Shown here: positions 48,940 to 58,231 of the stretch, in pieces
How positions within the stretch are numbered: the first letter of the stretch is position 1
How the letters are laid out: every line of letters begins with the position of its first letter
Assembly: GCF_017114945.1 (NCBI RefSeq)
Contig: NZ_JABXKQ010000015.1
Location: forward strand, 62,001 to 126,000
Origin: Nostoc sp. JL34
Lineage (GTDB): Bacteria; Cyanobacteriota; Cyanobacteriia; Cyanobacteriales; Nostocaceae
Length of the DNA: 64,000 bases
Reading direction: 5' to 3'
Position numbers and translations under genes: made by a program
Notes under the pieces: model-generated
Database searches by the model: none
Seen by the model: only the letters and a program-made list of their open reading frames with translations
Told to the model about the DNA's origin: nothing

Positions 48940-50370
48940 ATGTCTTACGCTCAAACGAAGACTCAGAGCAAATCTGGGTATAAAGCCGGGGTTCAAGATT
49001 ACAGACTAACTTATTACACACCGGATTACACACCAAAAGATACCGATCTTCTAGCTGCGTTCCGTATGACACCTCAGCCTGGTGTTCCTCCCGAAGAAGC
49101 AGGTGCGGCTGTAGCGGCTGAATCTTCCACAGGTACTTGGACAACTGTGTGGACAGATTTGCTCACCGACCTCGATCGCTACAAAGGTCGTTGCTATGAT
49201 ATCGAACCAGTTCCCGGCGAAGACAACCAGTACATTTGTTACGTTGCCTATCCTTTGGACTTGTTTGAAGAAGGTTCTGTAACCAACGTATTGACCTCAA
49301 TTGTTGGTAACGTATTTGGTTTCAAAGCTCTGCGCGCACTGCGTCTAGAAGACATCCGTTTCCCAGTAGCTTACATCAAGACCTTCCAAGGGCCTCCTCA
49401 CGGTATCCAAGTTGAGCGCGATAAATTAAACAAATACGGTCGTCCTTTGTTGGGTTGTACCATTAAGCCCAAATTGGGTCTTTCCGCTAAGAACTACGGA
49501 CGCGCTGTATACGAGTGCTTACGCGGTGGTTTGGACTTCACCAAAGACGACGAAAACATCAACTCCGCACCATTCCAAAGATGGCGCGATCGCTTCTTGT
49601 TCGTTGCTGAAGCAATCAGCAAAGCTCAAGCTGAAACCGGTGAAATCAAAGGTCACTACCTCAACGTGACCGCCCCCACCTGTGAAGAAATGCTGAAGCG
49701 GGCTGAGTACGCTAAAGAACTCAAACAGCCCATCATCATGCATGACTACCTAACCGCAGGTTTCACCGCTAACACCACATTGGCTCGTTGGTGCCGCGAT
49801 AACGGTATCTTGCTGCACATTCACCGGGCTATGCACGCTGTAATTGACCGTCAAAAGAACCACGGTATCCACTTCCGTGTATTGGCTAAAGCCCTACGTT
49901 TATCTGGTGGCGATCACATCCACACTGGTACAGTAGTTGGTAAGTTGGAAGGTGAGCGCGGCATCACAATGGGCTTCGTTGACCTGTTGCGTGAAAACTA
50001 CATTGAGCAAGACAAGTCTCGTGGTATTTACTTTACCCAAGACTGGGCTTCTCTACCTGGTGTAATGGCAGTTGCTTCTGGTGGTATCCACGTATGGCAC
50101 ATGCCCGCCCTAGTAGAAATCTTTGGTGATGACTCCGTACTACAATTCGGTGGTGGTACTCTAGGACACCCTTGGGGTAACGCTCCTGGGGCAACCGCTA
50201 ACCGCGTCGCCTTGGAAGCCGTTGTTCAAGCTCGTAACGAAGGCCGCAACTTGGCTCGTGAAGGTAACGATATCATCCGCGAAGCTGCCAAGTGGTCTCC
50301 TGAACTGGCTGTTGCTTGCGAACTGTGGAAAGAAATCAAGTTCGAGTTTGAAGCAATGGATACCGTCTGA
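48940..50370 (+). CDS. rbcL: Ribulose-1,5-bisphosphate carboxylase/oxygenase large subunit
   Basis: A 476-residue form IB large subunit, the carbon-fixing enzyme of the carboxysome. Catalytic segments are present: [18 protein letters not shown] with the Schiff-base-region Lys, [14 protein letters not shown] with the carbamylated Lys and the metal Asp and Glu, [19 protein letters not shown] (loop 6), and [22 protein letters not shown] 48940 has a ribosome-binding site AGGGAAGGA; an upstream GTG (48916) is in frame but unlikely. It heads the rbcL-rbcX-rbcS operon. Confidence 0.99.
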   Translation: MSYAQTKTQSKSGYKAGVQDYRLTYYTPDYTPKDTDLLAAFRMTPQPGVPPEEAGAAVAAESSTGTWTTVWTDLLTDLDRYKGRCYDIEPVPGEDNQYICYVAYPLDLFEEGSVTNVLTSIVGNVFGFKALRALRLEDIRFPVAYIKTFQGPPHGIQVERDKLNKYGRPLLGCTIKPKLGLSAKNYGRAVYECLRGGLDFTKDDENINSAPFQRWRDRFLFVAEAISKAQAETGEIKGHYLNVTAPTCEEMLKRAEYAKELKQPIIMHDYLTAGFTANTTLARWCRDNGILLHIHRAMHAVIDRQKNHGIHFRVLAKALRLSGGDHIHTGTVVGKLEGERGITMGFVDLLRENYIEQDKSRGIYFTQDWASLPGVMAVASGGIHVWHMPALVEIFGDDSVLQFGGGTLGHPWGNAPGATANRVALEAVVQARNEGRNLAREGNDIIREAAKWSPELAVACELWKEIKFEFEAMDTV

Positions 50371-50381
50371 TCTGGGTTAAC

Positions 50382-50451
50382 AGTTAAGAGTTAAGAGTTA
50401 AGAGTTAGGATTTGCATTAATTCATAACTCATAACTCATAATTCATAACTC
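50382..50451. repeat. Tandem heptamer arrays between rbcL and rbcX
   Basis: Four AGTTAAG-type units (50382-50409) are followed by four ATAACTC-type units (50424-50451). The arrays are complementary and could form a long hairpin. Such heptamers are known in Nostoc rbcL-rbcX spacers. Confidence 0.85.
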
Positions 50452-50470
50452 TTTAGGGCTGGGGTCAAGC

Positions 50471-50878
50471 ATGAATCTTAAGCAAATTGCGAAGGACACA
50501 GCCAAAACTCTCCAAAGCTATCTGACTTATCAGGCTCTAAGGACAGTATTGGCACAGCTAGGCGAAACAAATCCTCCATTAGAACTTTGGCTGCATAACT
50601 TTTCGTCTGGCAAAATTCAGAATGGTGAGTCATTCATTGAGCAACTGTTGCAAGAAAAACCAGATTTGGCTTTGCGAATCATGACTGTCAGAGAACACAT
50701 TGCCGAAGAAATTGCAGAATTTTTACCGGAAATGGTTCGCACTGGCATTCAGCAAGCCAACATGGAACAGCGTCGCCAGCATTTAGAACGCATCACACGA
50801 ATAGACACATCTAACCCCAGTCTGCAACCAGAACAGCAAACAACTTCAGATCAGAATTTGGATAACTTATCCAATTAG
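50471..50878 (+). CDS. rbcX: RuBisCO assembly chaperone RbcX
   Basis: A 135-residue homodimeric chaperone that binds the C-terminal tail of the large subunit and supports L8 core assembly. It begins MNLKQIAKDTAKTLQSYLTYQALRTV, in which the YLTYQAL face forms the binding groove for the RbcL tail motif (EIKFEF is present at the end of RbcL here). The C-terminal ~30 residues are polar and likely disordered. Position between rbcL and rbcS is the standard one. Confidence 0.97.
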   Translation: MNLKQIAKDTAKTLQSYLTYQALRTVLAQLGETNPPLELWLHNFSSGKIQNGESFIEQLLQEKPDLALRIMTVREHIAEEIAEFLPEMVRTGIQQANMEQRRQHLERITRIDTSNPSLQPEQQTTSDQNLDNLSN

Positions 50879-50923
50879 TTCGGTCAATCTACTAGTACAA
50901 ATCGCAACCCATTATCAAAAGCT

Positions 50924-51253
50924 ATGCAAACTTTACCAAAAGAGCGTCGTTACGAAACCCTTTCTTATCTGCCCCCTCTGTCTGACGCTCAAATTGCCAA
51001 GCAGATCCAGTACATTTTGAATCAAGGTTACATTCCAGCGATCGAGTTTAACGAAACTTCTGTGCCAACAGAATTATATTGGACAATGTGGAAGTTGCCT
51101 TTGTTCGGTGCTAAATCTACTCAAGAAGTACTGAGCGAAGTTCAAGCATGTCGTTCTCAATTCAACACCAGCTATATCCGGGTTGTGGGTTTTGACAACA
51201 TCAAGCAGTGCCAAATTCTCAGCTTTCTAGTTCACAAACCCAACAAATACTAA
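50924..51253 (+). CDS. rbcS: Ribulose-1,5-bisphosphate carboxylase/oxygenase small subunit
   Basis: A 109-residue small subunit. It has [47 protein letters not shown], and the C-terminal [23 protein letters not shown] typical of cyanobacterial RbcS. Completes the L8S8 enzyme; a strong terminator follows. Confidence 0.98.
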   Translation: MQTLPKERRYETLSYLPPLSDAQIAKQIQYILNQGYIPAIEFNETSVPTELYWTMWKLPLFGAKSTQEVLSEVQACRSQFNTSYIRVVGFDNIKQCQILSFLVHKPNKY

Positions 51254-51311
51254 GCCTAGTAAGTTGGAATTAATCATGGGATAGTTGAAGCAATTTGTCT
51301 ATCCCTGTATA

Positions 51312-51343
51312 GGAGAGGTAGAATTATCTGCCTCTCCTTTTTT
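51312..51343 (+). terminator. Intrinsic terminator of the rbc operon
   Basis: An 11-bp stem starting GGAGAGGTAGA, paired with TCTGCCTCTCC (one G-U), and followed by T6. Confidence 0.9.
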
Positions 51344-51449
51344 ATAAATAGGTGTTCTTAAAAGCCCCCAACACCCCTAACCCCTGGAGCGTTTGCGTCA
51401 GCAGGGGGTGGGGTTCTTTATTTTTGATTTATGCAAGAGGTCTATTTTA

Positions 51450-51593
51450 ACGTGAGTTCGATGAACCTCTCCCTCCCAGCCTCCCTTTCCGTTTCCGAGA
51501 GGGAGGAGAAACCAAAAATTAAGCTTTTTGCTCCCCTCTGGGCGTCGGAGAGAAGCTGGGGAAGAGGTCAAATAAGACTTGTCGAACTCACGT
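51450..51593. mobile_element. MITE-like element, family 2, copy 2
   Basis: A 144-bp non-coding unit with perfect ends ACGTGAGTTCGA and TCGAACTCACGT, flanked by an exact 7-bp direct repeat TATTTTA (51443-51449 and 51594-51600), a target-site duplication. It is the inverted near-copy of 36705-36846. Confidence 0.85.
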
Positions 51594-51741
51594 TATTTTA
51601 AACTTTTGCAAAGCATGGTGATACGGGTAATAATTAAATGCCCCCCTATGGGATATGCTTAAAAGTAATTACCAGAAAACATTTAAGACATATCCCCCAT
51701 GAAAAAGGGATAAATTACCTTTAAGAAACACCGACCGGAGC

Positions 51742-53112
51742 ATGATGAACAGGCTTCATCTCTTTCACAGTTTGAGAAACCCTGTGTTTGCGCGGCTTTA
51801 CGCGGCTCAAACCACCAATTTATTAGGGGATGCGCTGACTTGGGTAGGTTTGGCTCTCCTTGCTTTCGAGTTAGCTGGAGATAATAGCGCGATTGTACTT
51901 TCCTTTGCTTTGACGTTGCGGATCGCTGCGTTTGTCTTGCTGTCTCCCTTGGCAGGAGCTTTAGCTGACCGTGTTGACCGCAAGTCGATACTGGTAGCAA
52001 CGCATTGTGTACGGATGGTTCTTGTCAGTCTGTTACCTTTTGTGACGCAAGTGTGGCAAGTGTATGCCCTAATATTTGCTCTTAACGTCTTCAATGCCTT
52101 CTTCACGCCGATTTACCAAGCTACAATTCCTTTGGTGACGGGTGAGAATGATTATGCAGGTGCGATCGCTCTTTCCAGTGCCACTTACCAATTATTAGGA
52201 GTACTTGGCCCTGGTGTTGCTGGCAGCGTCGCCGCTTTCATCGGTGCGAGACAAGTTTTCTTTTTGGATGCCGTAACTTTCTTTGTAGCGGCAGTATTGA
52301 TTTTTACCCTACCTGGTCAGTTAAGAGTAGAGCCAAATCAACAGCCATCAAGTACGAGTGCTAGAACCTGGCGAGATATCAAAGACGGTACAAACCGCCT
52401 TTTTAGTGATCCACCCATTCGATATGCTCTCTTCATGCAGTTGGTTGCATCGATTGCTGGAGCGCAGATTTTGGTCAATACCATTGGCTATGTCCAGGGG
52501 ACACTGAAACTAGGAAATGTTCAGTACGGCTGGGTAATGGCTGCTTTTGGTATCGGTGCAACCCTTTCAGCAGTGGCTTTTGGTGTAATAAGTCAACGCT
52601 TTTCCAGAAGTTCCTTTATGCTGTTCGGTGGAGTTTTGATAACTTTGTCCCTACTACCTGCAAATTATGCTTCTTTGAGTGGATTGATGATTTTGTGGCT
52701 ATTGGCTGGTTTTGGACAAAACTGTGTGAATTTACCCACCCAAACATTGATTGCAGATCGCATTCCCCGTGATGCTCAAGGACGTGTTTACGGCGCCCAC
52801 TTTGCTTGGAGTCACTTGTGGTGGGCAATTTCCTATCCCTTAGCTGGGTGGCTAGGAAGCAAATTTCCTGAAGGTGAATTCCTGTATGGGAGCTTAATTG
52901 GTTTAGGATTGCTAGTTGTGGTGCAACTTGCCCTAAAGCCCCCAGTTGATGAATATGAACACGTCCATGAAAATATGTGGCACGAACACTTACACGTCCA
53001 CGATGAACATCATCAGCACAACCATCACCAGGGGATACTAGAGTCCGAACCCCATACCCATTCTCATCAACACAAATTGATCCGCCACTTTCACCCCTAC
53101 TCTGACACCTGA
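51742..53112 (+). CDS. MFS exporter with His-rich C-terminus (NreB/NrsD-like)
   Basis: A 456-residue, 12-segment major facilitator of the EntS-type group: FARLYAAQTTNLLGDALTWVGLALLAFEL, LSPLAGALADRVDRKSILV (motif A), and a second half with MLFGGVLITLSLLPANYASL. The last ~50 residues hold about 20 His (EYEHVHENMWHEHLHVHDEHHQHNHH...), as in NreB and NrsD nickel-resistance exporters, so nickel, cobalt or zinc efflux is likely. The His tail would sit in the cytoplasm and collect the metal. An inverted repeat in the leader may be its operator. Two ATGs are adjacent at the start. Confidence 0.82.
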   Translation: MMNRLHLFHSLRNPVFARLYAAQTTNLLGDALTWVGLALLAFELAGDNSAIVLSFALTLRIAAFVLLSPLAGALADRVDRKSILVATHCVRMVLVSLLPFVTQVWQVYALIFALNVFNAFFTPIYQATIPLVTGENDYAGAIALSSATYQLLGVLGPGVAGSVAAFIGARQVFFLDAVTFFVAAVLIFTLPGQLRVEPNQQPSSTSARTWRDIKDGTNRLFSDPPIRYALFMQLVASIAGAQILVNTIGYVQGTLKLGNVQYGWVMAAFGIGATLSAVAFGVISQRFSRSSFMLFGGVLITLSLLPANYASLSGLMILWLLAGFGQNCVNLPTQTLIADRIPRDAQGRVYGAHFAWSHLWWAISYPLAGWLGSKFPEGEFLYGSLIGLGLLVVVQLALKPPVDEYEHVHENMWHEHLHVHDEHHQHNHHQGILESEPHTHSHQHKLIRHFHPYSDT

Positions 53113-53321
53113 CAAAGTAATGACGCTCTTTCGCGCCAATGCCTTTGCTTGGAAAGAATTTTAGGTTTTGTAGAGATATACACCAGCGAGTATTTGCTGA
53201 CATTTGGGCATTTAACCCTCACCATCTAATGCATTATCCGAAGCGTCCCGGTTGGTGGGAGAATAAAGACGAGAAATGATGCAAGTCTTGTGTTATCTCC
53301 AGCCCAAAGGAATCTGTAGAA

Positions 53322-53867
53322 ATGTGGAAACGAATTGTATTAATTTTGCTATTGGTGTTGAGCTTCAGTCTGAGTAATTCTGATGTAGCTGCTGCGAGTG
53401 GACTCAAAAGCTTTGTAGACACTAGTGATGGCTATCAGTTTTTATATCCTAACGGCTGGCTGCCAGTTAAAGTTGCCGATGGGCCAGATGTGGTTTTCCA
53501 CGATTTAATTGAGGTGTCTGAAAATGTTTCGGTTGTGATTAGCCCAGTTCCAGAAGGCAAAACCTTGTCAGAATTAGGAACCCCAACAGAAGTAGGATAC
53601 AAATTAGGAAAAGCGGCTCTTGCGCCTCCTGACTCTGGTCGTTCGGCTGAATTAGTCAATGCCGCACAGCGAGAAGTAGACGGTAAAACATACTACCTTT
53701 TAGAGTATGAGGTTAATCTTCCCAATCAACAGCAACGACACAACATCGCCAGCGTTGCTGTTAGCCGTGGTAAACTTTTTACCTTCAACGCCTCAATTCC
53801 TGAAAAACGCTGGCAGAGAGTTAAACGGATGATTGATGAGGTTGTTAATTCTTTTTCTGTTTATTAA
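53322..53867 (+). CDS. PsbP-like thylakoid lumen protein (CyanoP)
   Basis: A 181-residue protein with a signal peptide (RIVLILLLVLSFSLSNSDVAAA) and a PsbP fold: GLKSFVDTSDGYQFLYPNGWLPVKVADGPDVVFHDLIE, VSVVISPV, LGTPTEVGYKLGKAALAPP, and a late KLFTFNASIPEKRW. Cyanobacterial PsbP homologues bind photosystem II during its assembly. Many are lipoproteins, but no Cys follows the signal here. The gene is followed by GGGGAAT heptamers. Confidence 0.85.
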   Translation: MWKRIVLILLLVLSFSLSNSDVAAASGLKSFVDTSDGYQFLYPNGWLPVKVADGPDVVFHDLIEVSENVSVVISPVPEGKTLSELGTPTEVGYKLGKAALAPPDSGRSAELVNAAQREVDGKTYYLLEYEVNLPNQQQRHNIASVAVSRGKLFTFNASIPEKRWQRVKRMIDEVVNSFSVY

Positions 53868-53869
53868 TT

Positions 53870-53897
53870 GGGGAATGGGGAATGGGGAATGGGGAAT
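53870..53897. repeat. Four tandem GGGGAAT heptamers
   Basis: An exact tandem heptamer array just behind the PsbP-like gene; CCCAAT-type heptamers at 53924-53946 are of the same class. Confidence 0.85.
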
Positions 53898-53969
53898 AGG
53901 GATAGAGAATATATTTAATCACCAATGCCCAATACCCAATGCCCAATTAACAAATTTTTCTAAAATCTC

Positions 53970-54563
53970 ATGAAAATTCCACCTTTTGTACTTGCTTCAG
54001 CTTCCCCAGCCCGACGCCGCTTGCTGCAAACTGTTGGTATTGAACCGATAGTTCAACCGAGTGACTTTGATGAGTCGCAAATTGAACTGAGTGAACCAGC
54101 AGAATTGGTCAAAACTCTTGCCCAGTATAAAGCAGAAACTGTAGCCCCACAGTTTGAATCGGCTTTGATTATGGGTTGTGATTCTGTTTTGTCCATAAAT
54201 GGTGAAATTTATGGCAAACCAGCAGATACCTCTGAAGCGATCGCTCGTTGGCAGATAATGCAAGGTAACTTTGGCGACTTGTACACAGGTCACGCCTTAA
54301 TTGACCCTGACCAAAACCGTACTTTAGTCAAGTCTCAAGTTACAAGAGTTTACTTTGCTCAAATGAGCGAGAAGGCAATTAAAGCATACGTTGCCACAGG
54401 TGAACCCCTCAAGTGTGCTGGAGCCTTTGCTATTGAGGGTTTTGGTAGTTTCTTCGTGGAAAAAATCGCAGGCTGCCACACCAATGTCATTGGACTCAGT
54501 TTACCCCTGCTGCGGCAGATGCTAAGTGAATTGGGATACGATGTCACTGATTTCTGGCAATAG
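53970..54563 (+). CDS. maf: Maf-like nucleoside triphosphate pyrophosphatase
   Basis: A 197-residue Maf/HAM1-type housecleaning pyrophosphatase that removes abnormal nucleotides. The N-terminal [47 protein letters not shown] and [33 protein letters not shown] match the family throughout. The precise substrate (dTTP/UTP or m7GTP type) cannot be told from sequence alone here. Confidence 0.93.
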   Translation: MKIPPFVLASASPARRRLLQTVGIEPIVQPSDFDESQIELSEPAELVKTLAQYKAETVAPQFESALIMGCDSVLSINGEIYGKPADTSEAIARWQIMQGNFGDLYTGHALIDPDQNRTLVKSQVTRVYFAQMSEKAIKAYVATGEPLKCAGAFAIEGFGSFFVEKIAGCHTNVIGLSLPLLRQMLSELGYDVTDFWQ

Positions 54564-54605
54564 TCCCTTGTCTAGAGTTATTAACCAATGACAAATGACA
54601 AATAA

Positions 54606-54833
54606 CTAATAACTAAATTGCCTGATATTGAGTATTGCTTCGCCATGATCTGGAACCCACGCTAGCCACTCATCTGCTGAAACCGGACACAATAAAAGTG
54701 CTTCGTCAAAACTAAAGGGGTTGGGAAGTTGCAAAAGGTTTACCCAAGTAGAAGCTCTGAACCTCTGTAAGCCTTCCAGATTGTGCCTTCTTGCTTGCAC
54801 AACAAAATCTGGTCTATGAGAATCTAGTTTCAT
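54606..54833 (-). CDS. Small hypothetical protein
   Basis: A 75-residue frame, not recognised. It has no signal or membrane segment; it is rich in Leu, Trp and acidic residues (SFDEALLLCPVSADEWLAWVPDHGEAIL). The balanced composition and the isolated position, without overlap of another gene, support a real gene, but there is no clear ribosome-binding site. Convergent with maf and divergent from pcyA. Confidence 0.5.
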   Translation of the reverse strand: MKLDSHRPDFVVQARRHNLEGLQRFRASTWVNLLQLPNPFSFDEALLLCPVSADEWLAWVPDHGEAILNIRQFSY

Positions 54834-55034
54834 AGCTTTCTATTAGCCTTAAAAAATGGGCTAATCTAAAATTATTTCTGTAACCTAGACTACAAAATAA
54901 ATAATCCTTGTGAAAAGCATCTGTCTTATAAATTTACGTTGGCTGGGTGTAAGTGTTTGCTTATATTGCAGACCACAACAGGTATGGCACTACAGGTTGT
55001 AGACTGGCCACTAGATCGCATTCCCAACTAGAAT

Positions 55035-55772
55035 ATGTCATTTACTTCTATGCCCTCGCTGCGTGAGCAACAACATCCCCTAATTCGTCAGCTAGCTGAT
55101 TGTATTGAGGCAGCTTGGCATCAGCACCTGGATTTATCCCCCTACCATTTGCCTGATGAGTTGGGGTATGTGGAAGGTAAACTAGAAGGCGAAAAACTGA
55201 CGATTGAAAATCGTTGCTATCAAACGCCCCAGTTTCGGAAAATGCACTTGGAACTGGCAAAAATCGGAAATATGCTGGATATCTTGCACTGCGTCATGTT
55301 TCCCCGTCCAGAATACAACCTGCCGATGTTTGGTTGCGATTTAGTTGGGGGTAGAGGTCAAATTAGTGCAGCGATCGCAGACCTTTCTCCGATTCAAGTA
55401 GAACGCACCTTACCAGAATCTTATACTTCGGCACTGACACAGCTAACGGTGCTTAACTTTTCCCAACCCCGTGAATTACCTGAATGGGGAAATATTTTTT
55501 CGGATTTTTGTATCTTTGTGCGCCCCAGTTCTCCAGAAGAAGAAACAATGTTTCTCTCGCGGGTGCGAGAATTTTTAGATATTCATTGCATCCAAGCGAT
55601 CGCCTCACATCCTGTTTCAGTTGAACAAGTCACACAAAATATCGCTGGACAGCACAACTACTGCACCAAACAGCAGCAAAACGACAAAACCCGCCGCGTA
55701 CTAGAAAAAGCTTTTGGCCCAGCTTGGGCAGAAAATTACATGACCACAGTTTTATTTGACCTGCCAAATTAA
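55035..55772 (+). CDS. pcyA: Phycocyanobilin:ferredoxin oxidoreductase (PcyA)
   Basis: A 245-residue ferredoxin-dependent bilin reductase that turns biliverdin IXalpha into phycocyanobilin, the pigment of phycobilisomes and cyanobacterial phytochromes. Family features are [40 protein letters not shown], then [38 protein letters not shown] with the His and Asp of the active centre, and [23 protein letters not shown] near the end. Confidence 0.96.
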   Translation: MSFTSMPSLREQQHPLIRQLADCIEAAWHQHLDLSPYHLPDELGYVEGKLEGEKLTIENRCYQTPQFRKMHLELAKIGNMLDILHCVMFPRPEYNLPMFGCDLVGGRGQISAAIADLSPIQVERTLPESYTSALTQLTVLNFSQPRELPEWGNIFSDFCIFVRPSSPEEETMFLSRVREFLDIHCIQAIASHPVSVEQVTQNIAGQHNYCTKQQQNDKTRRVLEKAFGPAWAENYMTTVLFDLPN

Positions 55773-56638
55773 TCATCCTCCTGATCTTCCCCATCTCCCT
55801 CATCTCCCATATCTGTAGGCTCTGTTACGTTTTCACGTAACGGATAAATGTAGAATTCATTCAACGAGAGTTTAATGGAGTCCAAAAACAGCAGCAGGGA
55901 GAATAGTAAGGTCTTTGAAGCGAATATTACAATATGGTTTGTTGTCTTGGTAGATGCAAACAACTAGAGACAGCTAACTCATTGACCAGAAAGTTAAGGA
56001 AACTCCGATGTTAGGAATGCTCAAGTTGACAGATATTTTTTAGTTAGTTAATCGTTGATTCACTTAAGGAAGACTAACTTTTGTAGCAAGATTGTATCCA
56101 GCAAAGGCAACAATCTATTTTTGATATTTCTTTTCAATTTTGTGACTAACTATAACCGTAGTGAATGTAGCAGTACAGTACCGCATCATACCAATTTAGG
56201 ATTTTGTCTAGAGACTTGATATATCGTGTCTCTACATCTAGATTCATACTGCCTGTGAATTCTGCTAACTCTCATTGCACTCATATCTCAATAATACTCA
56301 CAGTTATTGAATAGCCAGCTAATATAGCGCTTCTGTGTTTCAATACAGACCTAACAAGAACAGCCCTTTTCCTTGTAGGGAAGAGGAGTAAGCCTCAAAG
56401 CCTCTCTCCTTTTAGAAGAGAGGTTTGGAGAGAGGTCAAAGTATATTGCATACAAAGAGAAGCACTATAGAAAACACCATTTTGCAAAGCCATAGTGTTG
56501 AGCGTTCATCACACAATGGATTTTTAAGCCATACCCAGCTTTAAACCACTGTTGTTTGTCCTAAACGGCTGGCTGTTGATTAAAAACCCTTTTATTTTTA
56601 CTTCCATCAGCACAATTCAGGTAAACGGGCAACATACT
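55773..56638. other. Intergenic region before the DevBCA-type genes
   Basis: About 870 bases, no supported gene. Holds a TAGAGAC/GTCTCTA hairpin near 56211-56238 and a CCTCTCTCC/AGAGAGG-type repeat near 56398-56440. A GTA/TAC motif near 56168 does not have the 8-base gap of an NtcA site. Confidence 0.5.
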
Positions 56639-58063
56639 ATGTCAAGGGTGACTGAAAAGCCAAAGCCAAGTGAGCAGACACTTAATCGTGAACAACCTAA
56701 GATTTGGTGGGGTATTGCTGTAGCCGTGCCAATAGTAATCGCCGCTGGGATACTAGGTACAGCCAAAATCGAGCAGTTGAAAAAACTAACTACATCTGCA
56801 CCCATAATGCCATCGACCAATAGTATTAGTGCTGTAGGGCGTTTGGAACCGCGAGGCGAAGTTGTTAAATTGTCCGCCCCATCATCAGGATTAGCACCAT
56901 CGTCACGAATTCAGCAACTTCTGGTGAGAGAAGGTGAACAGGTAAAGCAAGGTCAAATTGTGGCAATTTTGGACAACCGTGATACCCAAATAGCCGGACT
57001 ACAAGAGGCAAAAGCCAAAGTGCAAGAAGCCCGTGCGAACTTAGCACAAGTCAGGGCCGGATCTCCAAGAGATATTCAAGCCCAAAGAGCAGTTATTGCT
57101 CGCCTACAAGCGCAGTTAGTTGGGGAAAGGGATGGTCAACAAGCAACGATCGCCCGGATTGCAGCTCAGTTAAGTGGTGATAAACTTGTCCAACAAGCAA
57201 CAGTAAATCGCCTAGAAGCTGAACTCAGTGGGCAAAAAGAAGCTCTCAGAGCAACGCTTACACGTATTCAAGCCCAACAGCGGAATGCTCAAGTCGATGC
57301 TGGACGCTATGACTTTTTATACAAAGAAGGTGCAATTTCTCAGCAAGAGCGGGATAGTAGACGCCTGAGTGCAGTAACTTCTAATCAGCAGGTGGCTGAA
57401 AGCCAAGCTACCCTAAAGCAGACATTGGCAACCTTGCGACAGCAACTTGCTGAGGCTAGAGCTAACCAAATACAAAATTTAGCAACTTTGCAACAGCAGT
57501 TAATCGAAGCTAGAGTTAATCGTGACAAAACTTTAGCAACTTTGCAAAGACAAATCGATGAAGAAAAGGCTAAACTGAGCAGAATTTTAGATGTTAGTCC
57601 TACCGATGTGCAAGTAGCGCAAGCCCAAGTTAGTAATGCGATCGCAAATGTCAGAAAAGCCGAAGCAGAACTAAGGTTAAGCTACGTTCAAGCACCAATC
57701 GCTGGAGAGATTTTAAAGGTTTACACCAAATCGGGTGAAGCAATCGGTGCAAATGGCATTGCTGAAATTGGTCAAACCAGCCAAATGTTTGTGATTGCTG
57801 AAGTTGCCGAAGACAGCATTGGTAAAGTGCGTATTGGTCAAAATGCCACTATTACTAGTGATAATGGCGCATTTAGCGGCGAATTAAAGGGAACTGTCAC
57901 TGAAATTGGCAGAAAAATTGGTAAAAAAGATGTGCTGAATACAGATCCAGCAGCAGATGTGGATGCCAGAGTTGTAGAAGTTAAAATTGCTCTGCCTCCA
58001 GAAGATAGCCAGAAAGTTTCTGGTTTAACTTACGCCAAAGTTGTTGTGGATATTAATAACTAA
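56639..58063 (+). CDS. devB: Membrane fusion protein of DevBCA-type exporter
   Basis: A 474-residue periplasmic adaptor of the HlyD/DevB family. It has one membrane segment (IWWGIAVAVPIVIAAGILGTAKI), then SAVGRLEPRGEVVKLSAPSSG, a lipoyl half-motif (LLVREGEQVKQGQIVAILDNRD), a long coiled coil with many Gln and Arg repeats, the second half (LSYVQAPIAGEILKVYTKSGE), and a C-terminal barrel. ATG at 56639 matches the family start; the frame is open from TTG 56552. DevBCA exporters drive export through TolC, e.g. of heterocyst glycolipids; Nostoc has several paralogues, so this need not be the developmental copy. Confidence 0.85.
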   Translation: MSRVTEKPKPSEQTLNREQPKIWWGIAVAVPIVIAAGILGTAKIEQLKKLTTSAPIMPSTNSISAVGRLEPRGEVVKLSAPSSGLAPSSRIQQLLVREGEQVKQGQIVAILDNRDTQIAGLQEAKAKVQEARANLAQVRAGSPRDIQAQRAVIARLQAQLVGERDGQQATIARIAAQLSGDKLVQQATVNRLEAELSGQKEALRATLTRIQAQQRNAQVDAGRYDFLYKEGAISQQERDSRRLSAVTSNQQVAESQATLKQTLATLRQQLAEARANQIQNLATLQQQLIEARVNRDKTLATLQRQIDEEKAKLSRILDVSPTDVQVAQAQVSNAIANVRKAEAELRLSYVQAPIAGEILKVYTKSGEAIGANGIAEIGQTSQMFVIAEVAEDSIGKVRIGQNATITSDNGAFSGELKGTVTEIGRKIGKKDVLNTDPAADVDARVVEVKIALPPEDSQKVSGLTYAKVVVDINN

Positions 58064-58231
58064 TTAAGTTGTAGGTGAGCAGTAATCACAATTTGTAATT
58101 TGATATTTTGGATTTGAAATATTATTCTATAGTCTGTTTAATCAATTTTAAACATTCTATTAATCCGGTACGGGTGTCACCATAATGGGTTGAAAATCTA
58201 AAATCGCTACACTTGTTGAGACGCCTATAAA

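Larger units (their letters stand above)
51254..51741. other. Intergenic region between rbcS and the MFS gene
   Basis: Holds the rbc terminator, the MITE at 51450-51593 and, near 51645-51710, an imperfect inverted repeat (CCTATGGGATATGCTTAAA with TTTAAGACATATCCCCCAT) in the MFS gene's leader. No gene. Confidence 0.6.

Noticed and set aside
52616-53203. A 195-codon minus-strand frame over the MFS gene
   Set aside because: It overlaps the well-supported exporter gene, and its sequence has no recognisable domain; a shadow frame.
55769-55963. A 64-codon minus-strand frame behind pcyA
   Set aside because: It ends in a low-complexity [11 protein letters not shown] tail overlapping the pcyA end and has no ribosome-binding site.
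56165-56180. A GTAGCAGTACAGTAC motif as an NtcA site before devB
   Set aside because: NtcA sites need GTA, 8 bases, TAC; the gap here is 4 or 9.
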